28,666 bases of DNA from an uncultured Fretibacterium sp. GTDB lineage: Bacteria > Synergistota > Synergistia > Synergistales > Aminobacteriaceae. A program made the position numbers and the translations under genes. This document shows positions 15,568 through 22,255 of this stretch, piece after piece. Numbering within the stretch: position 1 is the first letter of the stretch; the number at the start of each line of letters is the position of its first letter. The stretch lies in the NCBI GenBank assembly GCA_937899395.1, contig CALBPU010000170.1, forward strand, positions 1-28,666. The letters are read 5' to 3'. The notes below the pieces were generated by a model. The model made no database searches, was not told the DNA's origin, and worked only from the letters and a program-made list of their open reading frames with translations.

Positions 15568-16835
15568 GCTTCAGCACCTGCACGGCTGTTTACTTTTCCA
15601 AGACCTACTGCCATATCGAGAGCGTCTAATAATTCTCCTACACGTTTTCCCGGCTTCAGTTTTAAGAGGCTCATAACCTCACGTCCCGTTAAATATCTCG
15701 AAGCACCTTCAGTCTGCATTGCTACGTTGTTAAATCTCCGCAATACCTGCATTAAGTTCCAAGAATTATCATCAAGAGTTTCTAAGACTTCATCAATGAA
15801 ACCTTCAGCTTGTGCAAAACATCTTGCAAAATGTAACGCAACCATTACAGCTTCACGGGAATATTCAAGGACATCTTCACAGAATTGTTTTTCACTTACA
15901 GGTTTATAGAATGTCTCATAACTTTTAATGATAGCCGTAACTTCATCAATAGTTTCCGAAGGCACGTTCCAGCTTGCTAAGTAGTCATTAACTAATCTGT
16001 CCGTGAATTTTGTTCTGTCATGGCCGTCAGCAGTCTTTGTTCCTATTCTGCTTAACAAACCTGCAAGAACAAACGCATTGTTCTGCATAATTTTGTCAAC
16101 TTCCAACTTTTGTTCGATAATTTTCAATACATCAAGGACATGATCGAATAAATTTTTTCCTTCAGTTTTGCCGTCAGGAATATAACGAAGTGCATCAAGT
16201 TCGCTTAAAAAGAACGGTATCAAATGAAAATCATCGCACATTTTTATGAACTTATAAGGTCTGCTGCGAATACCTTTCATTATTTCACGTCCCCAACGTT
16301 CGGCAGGAATTTTTTTCATTCTTTCAGGGTGAGAGTCAAGAAACGCTCTGACATCTCCCGTTGTTTTCCAGAACATATCCATATCAAGTTCTGCTGAAAA
16401 TCTGAGCATACGTAAAATTCTCAAAGGGTCAGCGTCAATTAAATCAACATTATCGCCCGTAAGCCTTATAACTTTATTGCGAATATCAAACCGTCCTCCG
16501 AAAGGATCAACCATTCCACCGTCAGACCTTATAGCTATTGCCTCAATGCTTAAATCCCTGCACGCTAAATCGTCTTCAATAGTGTCGCCCCGAAGTCCGA
16601 ATGCTCTGAAAGGCGTTCCGTTAATTTCACCTCGTAAAGCCGGGTTTGCTCCTCTGGCTTCTACTGTACCTGTGCCGAGAGTTTTGGTAAAACTATACAT
16701 GTCATCAGAATCAACTGCAAGAGTAATCACTTCCGGCTGAACTCCCGTTAATAACATTCTAACCGTATCACCGACAAGCCACGCCCTTACCCCTGTCTCT
16801 TCGATTCTGGAAAGAACATCAAGATAACTGCGCAT
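15549..16835 (-). CDS. CCA-adding enzyme / poly(A) polymerase family protein with degenerate active sites
   Basis: A 428-residue member of the class II tRNA nucleotidyltransferase family by overall layout: DLACRDLSIEAIAI (usually RRDFTINA), VDPFGGRFDIRNKVIR, DADPLRILRMLRFSAEL and an HD-like helical second half. However, the catalytic head motif is altered. The usual GGxVRDxLLG followed by DxD reads here VGDTVRMLLTG followed by EVITL (residues 21-39), so the two metal-binding aspartates are E35 and I37. In the HD-like domain the usual LLHDIGK reads LLSRIGT. If translated as read, neither the canonical nucleotidyl transfer nor HD phosphohydrolase chemistry is expected. It may be an RNA-binding pseudoenzyme, or a very divergent enzyme. 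The start ATG at 16835 has GGAGAT upstream. It lies in a tRNA-modification operon and overlaps mnmE. Confidence 0.8.
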   Translation of the reverse strand: MRSYLDVLSRIEETGVRAWLVGDTVRMLLTGVQPEVITLAVDSDDMYSFTKTLGTGTVEARGANPALRGEINGTPFRAFGLRGDTIEDDLACRDLSIEAIAIRSDGGMVDPFGGRFDIRNKVIRLTGDNVDLIDADPLRILRMLRFSAELDMDMFWKTTGDVRAFLDSHPERMKKIPAERWGREIMKGIRSRPYKFIKMCDDFHLIPFFLSELDALRYIPDGKTEGKNLFDHVLDVLKIIEQKLEVDKIMQNNAFVLAGLLSRIGTKTADGHDRTKFTDRLVNDYLASWNVPSETIDEVTAIIKSYETFYKPVSEKQFCEDVLEYSREAVMVALHFARCFAQAEGFIDEVLETLDDNSWNLMQVLRRFNNVAMQTEGASRYLTGREVMSLLKLKPGKRVGELLDALDMAVGLGKVNSRAGAEAWLKAQ

Positions 16836-16879
16836 ATAATTTTCATCTCCGTTTATTATTTAAGATAATTACGAGAATT

Positions 16880-17494
16880 TTAACATGAGCACTTGAAAAA
16901 TTCTGCGATATTTTCTGCTATTTTTTTGGGTGAAATTGCTGAAGTGTTGATACATAAATCGTAATTCACTTTATCACCCCATTTAAGCCCTGTATAAAAT
17001 TCATAATAATCTGCTCTTGCTTTGTTGATTTGGGAAATTCTTTTAATCAATTCTTTGTCAGACATTTCAGCACCTTTTTCGTAATCATGGCTTTGATTTT
17101 CACGGCAGCGTTTTAATTTGCTTTCATCATCGGAGTAAACGAAAATTCTGAAGGGCTTTAACTCTCTCAAAACATAATCAGCTCCCCTTCCGACAATAAT
17201 GCAATCAGATTTTGAAGCAGCTTCACGGATTATATTATGCTGTTCGGAATGAACTGACTGTCCGTAATCAGGAATGACTGCCCAAAATGTTCTGCCTGTA
17301 TGAATAGGAAAAGGAATAACAGGTTTTTGTTCAGCGATATTTTGAACGTATTTTTCAGATAGAGAAGTCCTCTTTGAAATCTCCGAAATTATTTCTCTGT
17401 CATAATAAGCGAATTTCAAAATTTCAGCGAGTATTCTTCCGATCTCACGTCCTCCCGAACCAAATTCACGCCCGATAGTAATAATTTTGTTCAT
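16880..17494 (-). CDS. Cytidylate kinase-like family protein
   Basis: A 204-residue protein of the AAA/P-loop cytidylate-kinase-like family. It begins MNKIITIGREFGSGGREIG, where GREFGSGG is the family's P-loop variant, followed by LAEILKFAYYDREIISEISKR (residues about 22-42, with the conserved YDREI). Later DCIIVGRGADYVLRE is the strand expected near the nucleotide-monophosphate site, and the C-terminal part is helical. Such proteins are usually annotated as cytidylate kinase 2-like, but the true substrate is often untested, and a canonical cmk may exist elsewhere. GAGGTGAAA precedes the ATG, with GAGG rather far away (about 13 bases). It lies 60 bases downstream of the Hsp70-like gene and 44 upstream of the CCA-like gene, in the same direction. 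Confidence 0.82.
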   Translation of the reverse strand: MNKIITIGREFGSGGREIGRILAEILKFAYYDREIISEISKRTSLSEKYVQNIAEQKPVIPFPIHTGRTFWAVIPDYGQSVHSEQHNIIREAASKSDCIIVGRGADYVLRELKPFRIFVYSDDESKLKRCRENQSHDYEKGAEMSDKELIKRISQINKARADYYEFYTGLKWGDKVNYDLCINTSAISPKKIAENIAEFFKCSC

Positions 17495-17554
17495 GGAAAA
17501 TTTTTCACCTCATAAAAATTTTTGGCATAAGATAAATATTAGCACAAAAAATTA

Positions 17555-18559
17555 TTAGTCTTGAGATTTCAATATATCGTTAATAAGGTTTTCAATGAAA
17601 TTTATAATTTCGGGTTCAGCGGCTGAAACTCCTTCGGCCTGTCTGAATAAAATGTATAATCTGTCCTTTTGTTTTCTCGTTAAAAATTCTTCAAGTTCCA
17701 TTAATTTTCCTCGAAGTTCACGAATTTTTAAGGCCGTATTAAGTTTTTCGGATTTATTCCTGCTTGTATCGTTTGAAATTGAAGCCGCTTTTATCGCAGC
17801 ACCTTTAACTATGATGTTATCAATGACTTCAAAGCCTCTGAAAATTTTTTTTACTTCGGGAATATTTGAGCAGCCTCCAGTTAAAATAAATCGTGAAGGT
17901 TTATAAATCCTTTTGAATTTTTCAACAGTATGTAAAGAGCGTTTGACGTTAAAATGTATAAGACGTTCAAAATCTTCCCGTAAAATTTTTACATCACGCC
18001 ATGTTACATAATCGCTGTTTGATAAAGTAATTTTAATATTTTCGGCTTGGTTGAGCAAAATTTTTTTGTCGATTAAATTTAACGTGAATCTCTCAACGAG
18101 CCATTCCGAAAAAATTTTGTCAAATTCATTTCCGCAAACATCGTCAATAATTTCATCCTCAATAATTTCATCATAATTGAAAAGCGTTATATCACTCTTA
18201 GACGCTCCGAAATCATATGTTAAAATGCTCTCGTTAATATCTGTATTATTATTTGACATAAACATTTTGACAGCTTCATGAGATGTGATTAAATTTACAT
18301 TCTTGAAGCCTGATTTTTTTGCACTGAAAATAACATCGTCTTTTTGTCTTCGAGAGAAATTATCCGAAACTGAAATTACGCATGAGAATATAGGCTCATC
18401 AAAATAAATTTCAGCTTCTTCCCTCAAAGCGAGCAAATTAAAATTTTCAAGTTCAGCAATAATTTTCGTCGAATTTTCATTAACATCAAAATAAGCAACC
18501 TTTGATGAATTTGTACCTGCATCAATCCCTACGCAAACATTCAAGCCCATTATTCCCAT
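17555..18559 (-). CDS. Hsp70/actin-fold ATPase lacking a substrate-binding domain
   Basis: A 334-residue protein with the actin/Hsp70 ATPase motifs: phosphate-1 in VGIDAGTNSSKVAYFD (residues about 10-25; DnaK has IGIDLGTTNS), phosphate-2 in LTYDFGASKSDITLF, and the adenosine motif RFILTGGCSNIPEVKKIF. The ATPase region seems to end near residue 265. Instead of the beta-sandwich substrate domain of DnaK there is a helical tail of about 65 residues (KIRELRGKLMELEEFLTRKQ). It is therefore not a normal DnaK; its client is unknown. AGGTGA upstream supports ATG at 18559, although the ATG three codons later (18550) is also possible. The start lies inside the end of mtaB (38-base overlap), so it is probably translated together with that tRNA methylthiotransferase. 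Confidence 0.8.
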   Translation of the reverse strand: MGIMGLNVCVGIDAGTNSSKVAYFDVNENSTKIIAELENFNLLALREEAEIYFDEPIFSCVISVSDNFSRRQKDDVIFSAKKSGFKNVNLITSHEAVKMFMSNNNTDINESILTYDFGASKSDITLFNYDEIIEDEIIDDVCGNEFDKIFSEWLVERFTLNLIDKKILLNQAENIKITLSNSDYVTWRDVKILREDFERLIHFNVKRSLHTVEKFKRIYKPSRFILTGGCSNIPEVKKIFRGFEVIDNIIVKGAAIKAASISNDTSRNKSEKLNTALKIRELRGKLMELEEFLTRKQKDRLYILFRQAEGVSAAEPEIINFIENLINDILKSQD

Positions 18560-19820
18560 AACAAATCACCTCAGCTTTTACAATTTCGTTTTCATTTCCT
18601 TCGCATAAAGCCTCAATATAATTTCTTGTGTAACCTTTGTTATTTTTCTCGATTAAAATTTCAACTTCTTTATGTGTAAATTTTTCAGCATAATTATTAT
18701 AGAGTTCATGGCCGAGCTTAATGGCTTCTGAAGTCCTGAAGATTTTTGTTTCGTGTGAAATTTTATTCGGCATTGTTGCAGCTAAAGTCCCTTTTCTTTC
18801 GGAGTACGGAAAAACATGAACACGCCCGAATTTTGAAGCTCTCATGATTTTCAATGTGTTATTGAAGGCTAAATCACTTTCACCGGGAAAGCCGACTAAA
18901 ATATCGCTTGAAATATGAATATCATCTGAAATTTTTCCACGGGCATTATCGCAGACTTTAACAAAATCTTCAGCCTTATAACCGCGTCTCATTGCCGATA
19001 AAATTTCATCATCTCCGCTTTGTAAAGGTAAATGTAAATGATGACAAAACGCTTCGCAATCACTCAAAGCATTCATTAAATTTTCGTCAAGACAAAACGG
19101 TTCAAGCGAACCCAATCTCAAACGCTTTAACGATTTGATATGTGATACGGTTTTAATCAATTCAGCTAACGAAGTATCAATATCTTTACCGTAAATTCCC
19201 AAATGAATGCCCGTGAAAATTATTTCCTTGCAGCCGTTATCAATGAGCCTTTTAATTTCGTTAATGATGTTGTTAATAGGTCTGCTGACAGGTCTGCCTC
19301 TCAAGAACGGAATTATGCAATAAGTGCAGAAATGCTTACATCCGTCTTGAATTTTAACGAAGGCTCTTGAGTGCATTACAGGTTGAGTTAATTTCAGTTC
19401 CTCCCAATCTGAAGGCATGAAAATATTTTGTGTCCTTAAATCCTCAAAGCCTTTTCCGTTATTAATCATGTACTCGACTTTATCAGGAAGAATATTTTTG
19501 CCTTTGCTTCCTGCTAAGATATTAATTCCGAGTTCAAGAGCGATATTTTTGTCAATATTTTGAGACCAGCAACCGCACACCGCTAAAATTCCCTCAGAGC
19601 CTAAAATTTTTCTGACACGTTTAATTAACTGCCTGCATTTTTTATCAGCTTCATGAGTTACGGAGCATGTAACAATTACGGCAGCGTTGAAATTTTCGCT
19701 AATGTCCTCAACGATTTCTGCACCGCGAGATTTTAGAGAGCCTGCAATAAATTCTCCCTCGCATAAACTCGAACGGCAGCCGAAAACATGGACAAAAATT
19801 TTTTTACCTTTTAACCCCAT
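18522..19820 (-). CDS. mtaB: tRNA (t6A37) methylthiotransferase MtaB
   Basis: A 432-residue methylthiotransferase of the MiaB/MtaB family. The N-terminal UPF0004 domain has its cluster-binding cysteines C15 (FGCRSS), C52 (TCSVTHEADKKCRQ) and C84 (CGCWSQ). The radical SAM domain has C161, C165 and C168 in GCKHFCTYCIIPFLRGRP, followed by EIIFTGIHLGIYG, LRLGSLEP, HLHLPLQSGDDEILSAMRRGY and DILVGFPGE. A C-terminal TRAM-like region (EVLI-type strand EILIEKNNKGYTRNY) completes it. The CSVT and IIPFxRG motifs and the overall length favour MtaB over MiaB or RimO. It converts t6A37 to ms2t6A37 in ANN-decoding tRNAs. It overlaps prmA by 10 bases upstream and the Hsp70-like gene by 38 bases downstream. 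Confidence 0.93.
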   Translation of the reverse strand: MGLKGKKIFVHVFGCRSSLCEGEFIAGSLKSRGAEIVEDISENFNAAVIVTCSVTHEADKKCRQLIKRVRKILGSEGILAVCGCWSQNIDKNIALELGINILAGSKGKNILPDKVEYMINNGKGFEDLRTQNIFMPSDWEELKLTQPVMHSRAFVKIQDGCKHFCTYCIIPFLRGRPVSRPINNIINEIKRLIDNGCKEIIFTGIHLGIYGKDIDTSLAELIKTVSHIKSLKRLRLGSLEPFCLDENLMNALSDCEAFCHHLHLPLQSGDDEILSAMRRGYKAEDFVKVCDNARGKISDDIHISSDILVGFPGESDLAFNNTLKIMRASKFGRVHVFPYSERKGTLAATMPNKISHETKIFRTSEAIKLGHELYNNYAEKFTHKEVEILIEKNNKGYTRNYIEALCEGNENEIVKAEVICYGNNGLECLRRD

Positions 19821-20740
19821 GCTTTAACTGCCCTACAGCCCCACCAATCACCGATTTTCATTTCACGTTCAACATTTAAGCCCGAAGAATTAAGGATTGA
19901 AAGGAACATATTGCTTTCAACGTTAGTCATTCCCGAAAAAATTGCAGAGCCTTTCGGTTTTAACACTCCTCTTACATCAGGAAGCATTGAGACATTAGGG
20001 TTTAATAAAATATTAGCGGTTAAAATATTTACTTGGCCATGAAAACCCTTTAACAAATCTCCTTCTGAAAGTTCACAGACTTTAGGATTAATGCCGTTAA
20101 GTTTCATGTTTCGTTTAGCTTCTTCGAGTGTTGTAGGATCAATATCCCTTGCAATAGCCTTATCAGCTCCGAGCTTCAAAGCCGAAATAAATAAAATTCC
20201 CGTGCCTGTTCCAATATCTAAAATTACATCGCCGCCTTTAACAATTTCTTCAAGGAGTGATAAAGCTATTTGAGTACTTTCATGATAGCCTGTTCCGAAT
20301 GCGCTTGCAGGATAAATATAAATAGGCATTCTGCCTTCAGGGATTTCTTCTTTTTCGTGCCATGGTGCCATAACCATTAAAGTTTTTCCTACTGCTAAAG
20401 GCGGGAAAGCGTCGTAATGTTGTTTTTCCCAAGGCTGATTACTTGTCTTATAGCAGCGTGTTAAATCAACATCTCTGAAGCTGTAATCATTGAGGATATG
20501 TTCGACTTTGAACAACACTCCGTCAAGACCATCTGAATTATCATAATCAGCCCGCAAAAAAATTCTTCCGTTTTCCTTAAAGACATACGCACCTATACAA
20601 TCCGAGAGAGTTGCAACAGTGCTTAAAATTTCCTCATTCTGTGAAAAATTTTTGTCATTCAGCGGCATACTGAATTCTATTGTCCACCAATAATTATCTT
20701 TTTCCTCTTGAGTTTTGAGATAGCTTTCTAATTCGTCCAT
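19811..20740 (-). CDS. prmA: Ribosomal protein L11 methyltransferase PrmA
   Basis: From ATG at 20740 the protein has 309 residues, normal for PrmA. The N-terminal substrate-recruiting domain (about 1-110) is followed by a class I methyltransferase fold with the SAM motif ILDIGTGTGILFISALKLGA, then RDIDPTTLEEAKRNMKLNG and the catalytic-site segment ILTANILLNP (NxL-type). PAxAFGTGYHEST (here YPASAFGTGYHESTQ) is a PrmA hallmark. It trimethylates ribosomal protein L11. The frame is open to an earlier ATG at 20758, but GAAGGA lies 10 bases before the second ATG and nothing comparable precedes the first, so 20740 is preferred. It is the first gene of the minus-strand operon ending in mnmE, and its start faces the structured RNA gene. 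Confidence 0.93.
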   Translation of the reverse strand: MDELESYLKTQEEKDNYWWTIEFSMPLNDKNFSQNEEILSTVATLSDCIGAYVFKENGRIFLRADYDNSDGLDGVLFKVEHILNDYSFRDVDLTRCYKTSNQPWEKQHYDAFPPLAVGKTLMVMAPWHEKEEIPEGRMPIYIYPASAFGTGYHESTQIALSLLEEIVKGGDVILDIGTGTGILFISALKLGADKAIARDIDPTTLEEAKRNMKLNGINPKVCELSEGDLLKGFHGQVNILTANILLNPNVSMLPDVRGVLKPKGSAIFSGMTNVESNMFLSILNSSGLNVEREMKIGDWWGCRAVKAWG

Positions 20741-20803
20741 AAAAATTTTTTCCTTCATAAAAATAATTTTTAATTATTAATTATACGAAATGAAAATGAA
20801 TAT

Positions 20804-20812
20804 TGATATAAT
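20804..20812 (+). promoter_or_regulatory. Promoter of the structured RNA (extended -10)
   Basis: TGATATAAT is a perfect extended -10. The expected +1 (about 20819-20820) coincides with the first base of the closing stem of the RNA. It is divergent from prmA. Confidence 0.6.
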
Positions 20813-20819
20813 AAATGTT

Positions 20820-21041
20820 ACGAGGGGTTCGTGATGAGAACACGGCTCATCAAACGGGGAAGTTTTCCGTGAGAAATCCGGTGATTGTTATGGCTCATAA
20901 GAGCAAGCATTTCAGACGCAAAAAGCGACAAAATTTCCTCCGCAAGATGAAAAACTTTGCCGCTTTTCTGTATTGGTTGGCGAGTTTCGTTCTCATCTTG
21001 AGCTTGGTGAACGTCTCGTTGGCCTATAACGGGTGTTTTTT
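20820..21041 (+). ncRNA. Candidate structured RNA of about 220 nt (unidentified; 6S-like rod or switch)
   Basis: A perfect TGATATAAT promoter precedes this and a terminator follows it (T6 at 21036-21041). Nested complementary segments give a rod: ACGAG 20820-20824 with CTCGT 21015-21019, GTTC 20827-20830 with GAAC 21009-21012, GATGAGAAC 20833-20841 with GTTCTCATC 20989-20997 (9 bp), and AAAAGCG with CGCTTTT near the centre. Several segments have second partners: CAAGATGA 20943-20950 pairs with TCATCTTG 20993-21000, GATGAG with CTCATC 20846-20851, CACGG with CCGTG. It is richer in GC than the flanks. The same strand has an open frame (20815-21099, or 69 residues from ATG 20890 behind GGTGAT) with one hydrophobic helix, but its codons are unlike the neighbours' and the terminator lies inside it. 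I therefore favour RNA. It fits no riboswitch consensus I know. Confidence 0.45.
21010..21041 (+). terminator. Intrinsic terminator of the structured RNA
   Basis: AAC-gt-CTCGTT pairs with AACGGG-t-GTT, followed by six Ts. The CTCGT arm is also the 3' arm of the RNA's outer closing stem, so the two helices exclude each other. Confidence 0.55.
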
Positions 21042-21048
21042 CAATAAG

Positions 21049-21303
21049 TCAGTTACCATAGCAATAGGCTGCGTCAATCGAACCGCTAAAACCTGCTGAT
21101 ACTTCAGCTTCCCAATCTTCCATGAAAAGAGACTTTATCAGATAATCAAAAATCATATAGCCCAATCCCTTTGCTTCCATTGCGTTACTGGTTTTCATAT
21201 TGTATCTGTTAAAAATACCTGCCGATGCTTGATTAGGAGTGATAAAAATCATAGCAGAAGACAACAAAGATATAAGCAAAAACAGGGCGACTAATTTTTT
21301 CAT
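21049..21303 (-). CDS. Small exported protein, function unknown
   Basis: An 84-residue protein from ATG at 21303, which I do not recognise. It has a clear signal peptide, MKKLVALFLLISLLSSAMIF followed by ITPNQASA, with cleavage likely after ASA. The mature part is only about 56 residues (begins GIFNRYNMKTSNAMEAKG, ends with a Gly/Ser- and Tyr-containing tail). It is acidic to neutral with one cysteine near the C terminus, so disulfide dimers are possible. CGGAGGTGAA precedes two ATGs: 21309 (spacing only 4) and 21303 (spacing 10); I prefer the latter. A TGATATAAT box lies upstream. Its 3' end stops 8 bases from the end of the structured RNA on the other strand. It is probably a lineage-specific envelope or periplasmic protein. 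Confidence 0.65.
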   Translation of the reverse strand: MKKLVALFLLISLLSSAMIFITPNQASAGIFNRYNMKTSNAMEAKGLGYMIFDYLIKSLFMEDWEAEVSAGFSGSIDAAYCYGN

Positions 21304-21345
21304 AATCATTTCACCTCCGTTATTAAAAATTATTATGATTTTGAA

Positions 21346-21354
21346 ATTATATCA
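21346..21354 (-). promoter_or_regulatory. Promoter of the small exported protein gene (extended -10)
   Basis: On the minus strand TGATATAAT lies 43 bases before the ATG at 21303. It is the same extended -10 as at 9454 and 20804. Confidence 0.55.
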
Positions 21355-21357
21355 TAG

Positions 21358-21363
21358 TATAAT
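21358..21363 (+). promoter_or_regulatory. Possible mazG promoter (TATAAT)
   Basis: TATAAT lies about 35 bases before the start of the mazG frame. It almost abuts the divergent minus-strand box at 21346-21354. No -35 is evident. Confidence 0.4.
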
Positions 21364-21397
21364 TTTTTAATGATATTGATTTAAGAGGTAATGAAAA

Positions 21398-22210
21398 ATT
21401 TTTAACAATAATAACTCACATTATTTTGACGAAATTGTAAACATAATCGAACGTTTAAGAGCAACTGACGGCTGCCCTTGGGACAGAAAACAAACTCTTG
21501 AAACTCTACGCACTCCTATTACCGAAGAAGCTTATGAGCTTGCCGACGCTATTACTAAACACAACATCAACGGCATTAAAGAAGAAGCAGGGGATTTGTT
21601 ATTGCAGGTTGTTTTTGTTGCGAGCCTTGCTAAAGAACAAGGATTTTTTGACATGAAAGATATAGTCAGAACTATTTGCGACAAATTAATCCGAAGACAC
21701 CCTCATGTTTTTGGGGACGTTGAAGCTAAAGACAGCGATGAAGTTTTAAGGAACTGGGAAAAAATTAAAGCCGAAGAACGTAAAGAGAAACATGAAAATC
21801 TTTCAATTTTGTCTGGAGTGCCTGACGGTTTACCGCCCTTATTAAAAGCTAACCGTATTCAAGGTAAAGCTGCTCATGTCGGTTTTGATTGGCCTAAAGG
21901 AAGTGCCGCTCCGTTATTCGCAAAACTCGATGAAGAAATTAACGAACTCAAAGAAGCTGCAAACTCTAACGACCTTCAGCATATTTCCGAAGAATTAGGC
22001 GATGTTTTATTTATGACGGTTAATCTTGCGAGAAGATTGAACGTTGACCCTGACGCTGCGTTAAACGGAGTGTGCGAAAAATTTAAGAGGCGTTTTCAAT
22101 TCATGGAACAGTCCGCTCAAAACGAAGGCAAAAATATTTCGGATTATTCTCTTGAAGAGCTTGATAATTTTTGGAACAAAGCTAAAGAATTATTAGAGAA
22201 TAAAGTATAA
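21398..22210 (+). CDS. mazG: Nucleoside triphosphate pyrophosphohydrolase MazG (start codon anomalous)
   Basis: The conserved MazG frame is open from just after a TGA at 21392 to 22210 and carries both MazG domains. The first has ATDGCPWDRKQT, EEAYE and EEAGD; the second has GFDWP, DEEINE and EELGD. These EExxE and ExxD sets bind Mg2+ for hydrolysis of NTPs to NMP and pyrophosphate. The odd point is the start: no ATG, GTG or TTG occurs in frame before TTG at 21596, which would delete the whole first metal-binding EEAYE region. Either ATT at 21398 is used (AAGAGG lies 9 bases upstream), or the ATG at 21391 is the start and one base too many in ATGAAAAATTTTTAAC shifts the frame. The coordinates given assume the former. 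It is followed after 45 bases by the carboxyltransferase gene. Confidence 0.85.
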   Translation: MFNNNNSHYFDEIVNIIERLRATDGCPWDRKQTLETLRTPITEEAYELADAITKHNINGIKEEAGDLLLQVVFVASLAKEQGFFDMKDIVRTICDKLIRRHPHVFGDVEAKDSDEVLRNWEKIKAEERKEKHENLSILSGVPDGLPPLLKANRIQGKAAHVGFDWPKGSAAPLFAKLDEEINELKEAANSNDLQHISEELGDVLFMTVNLARRLNVDPDAALNGVCEKFKRRFQFMEQSAQNEGKNISDYSLEELDNFWNKAKELLENKV

Positions 22211-22255
22211 TACATCTAAAAGATAATTCAAACTTAAACAGGAGGAAAAAATTTT

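Noticed and set aside
20820..20900. Cobalamin, ZTP or guanidine riboswitch in the structured RNA
   Set aside because: Short resemblances (GGGGAA, GTGAGAAATCC, CGTGA) occur, but the required neighbouring core motifs are missing and no fitting gene lies downstream.
21596..22210. mazG starting at TTG 21596
   Set aside because: This would remove GCPWD and the first EExxE metal-binding set, which are clearly encoded upstream in the same open frame.
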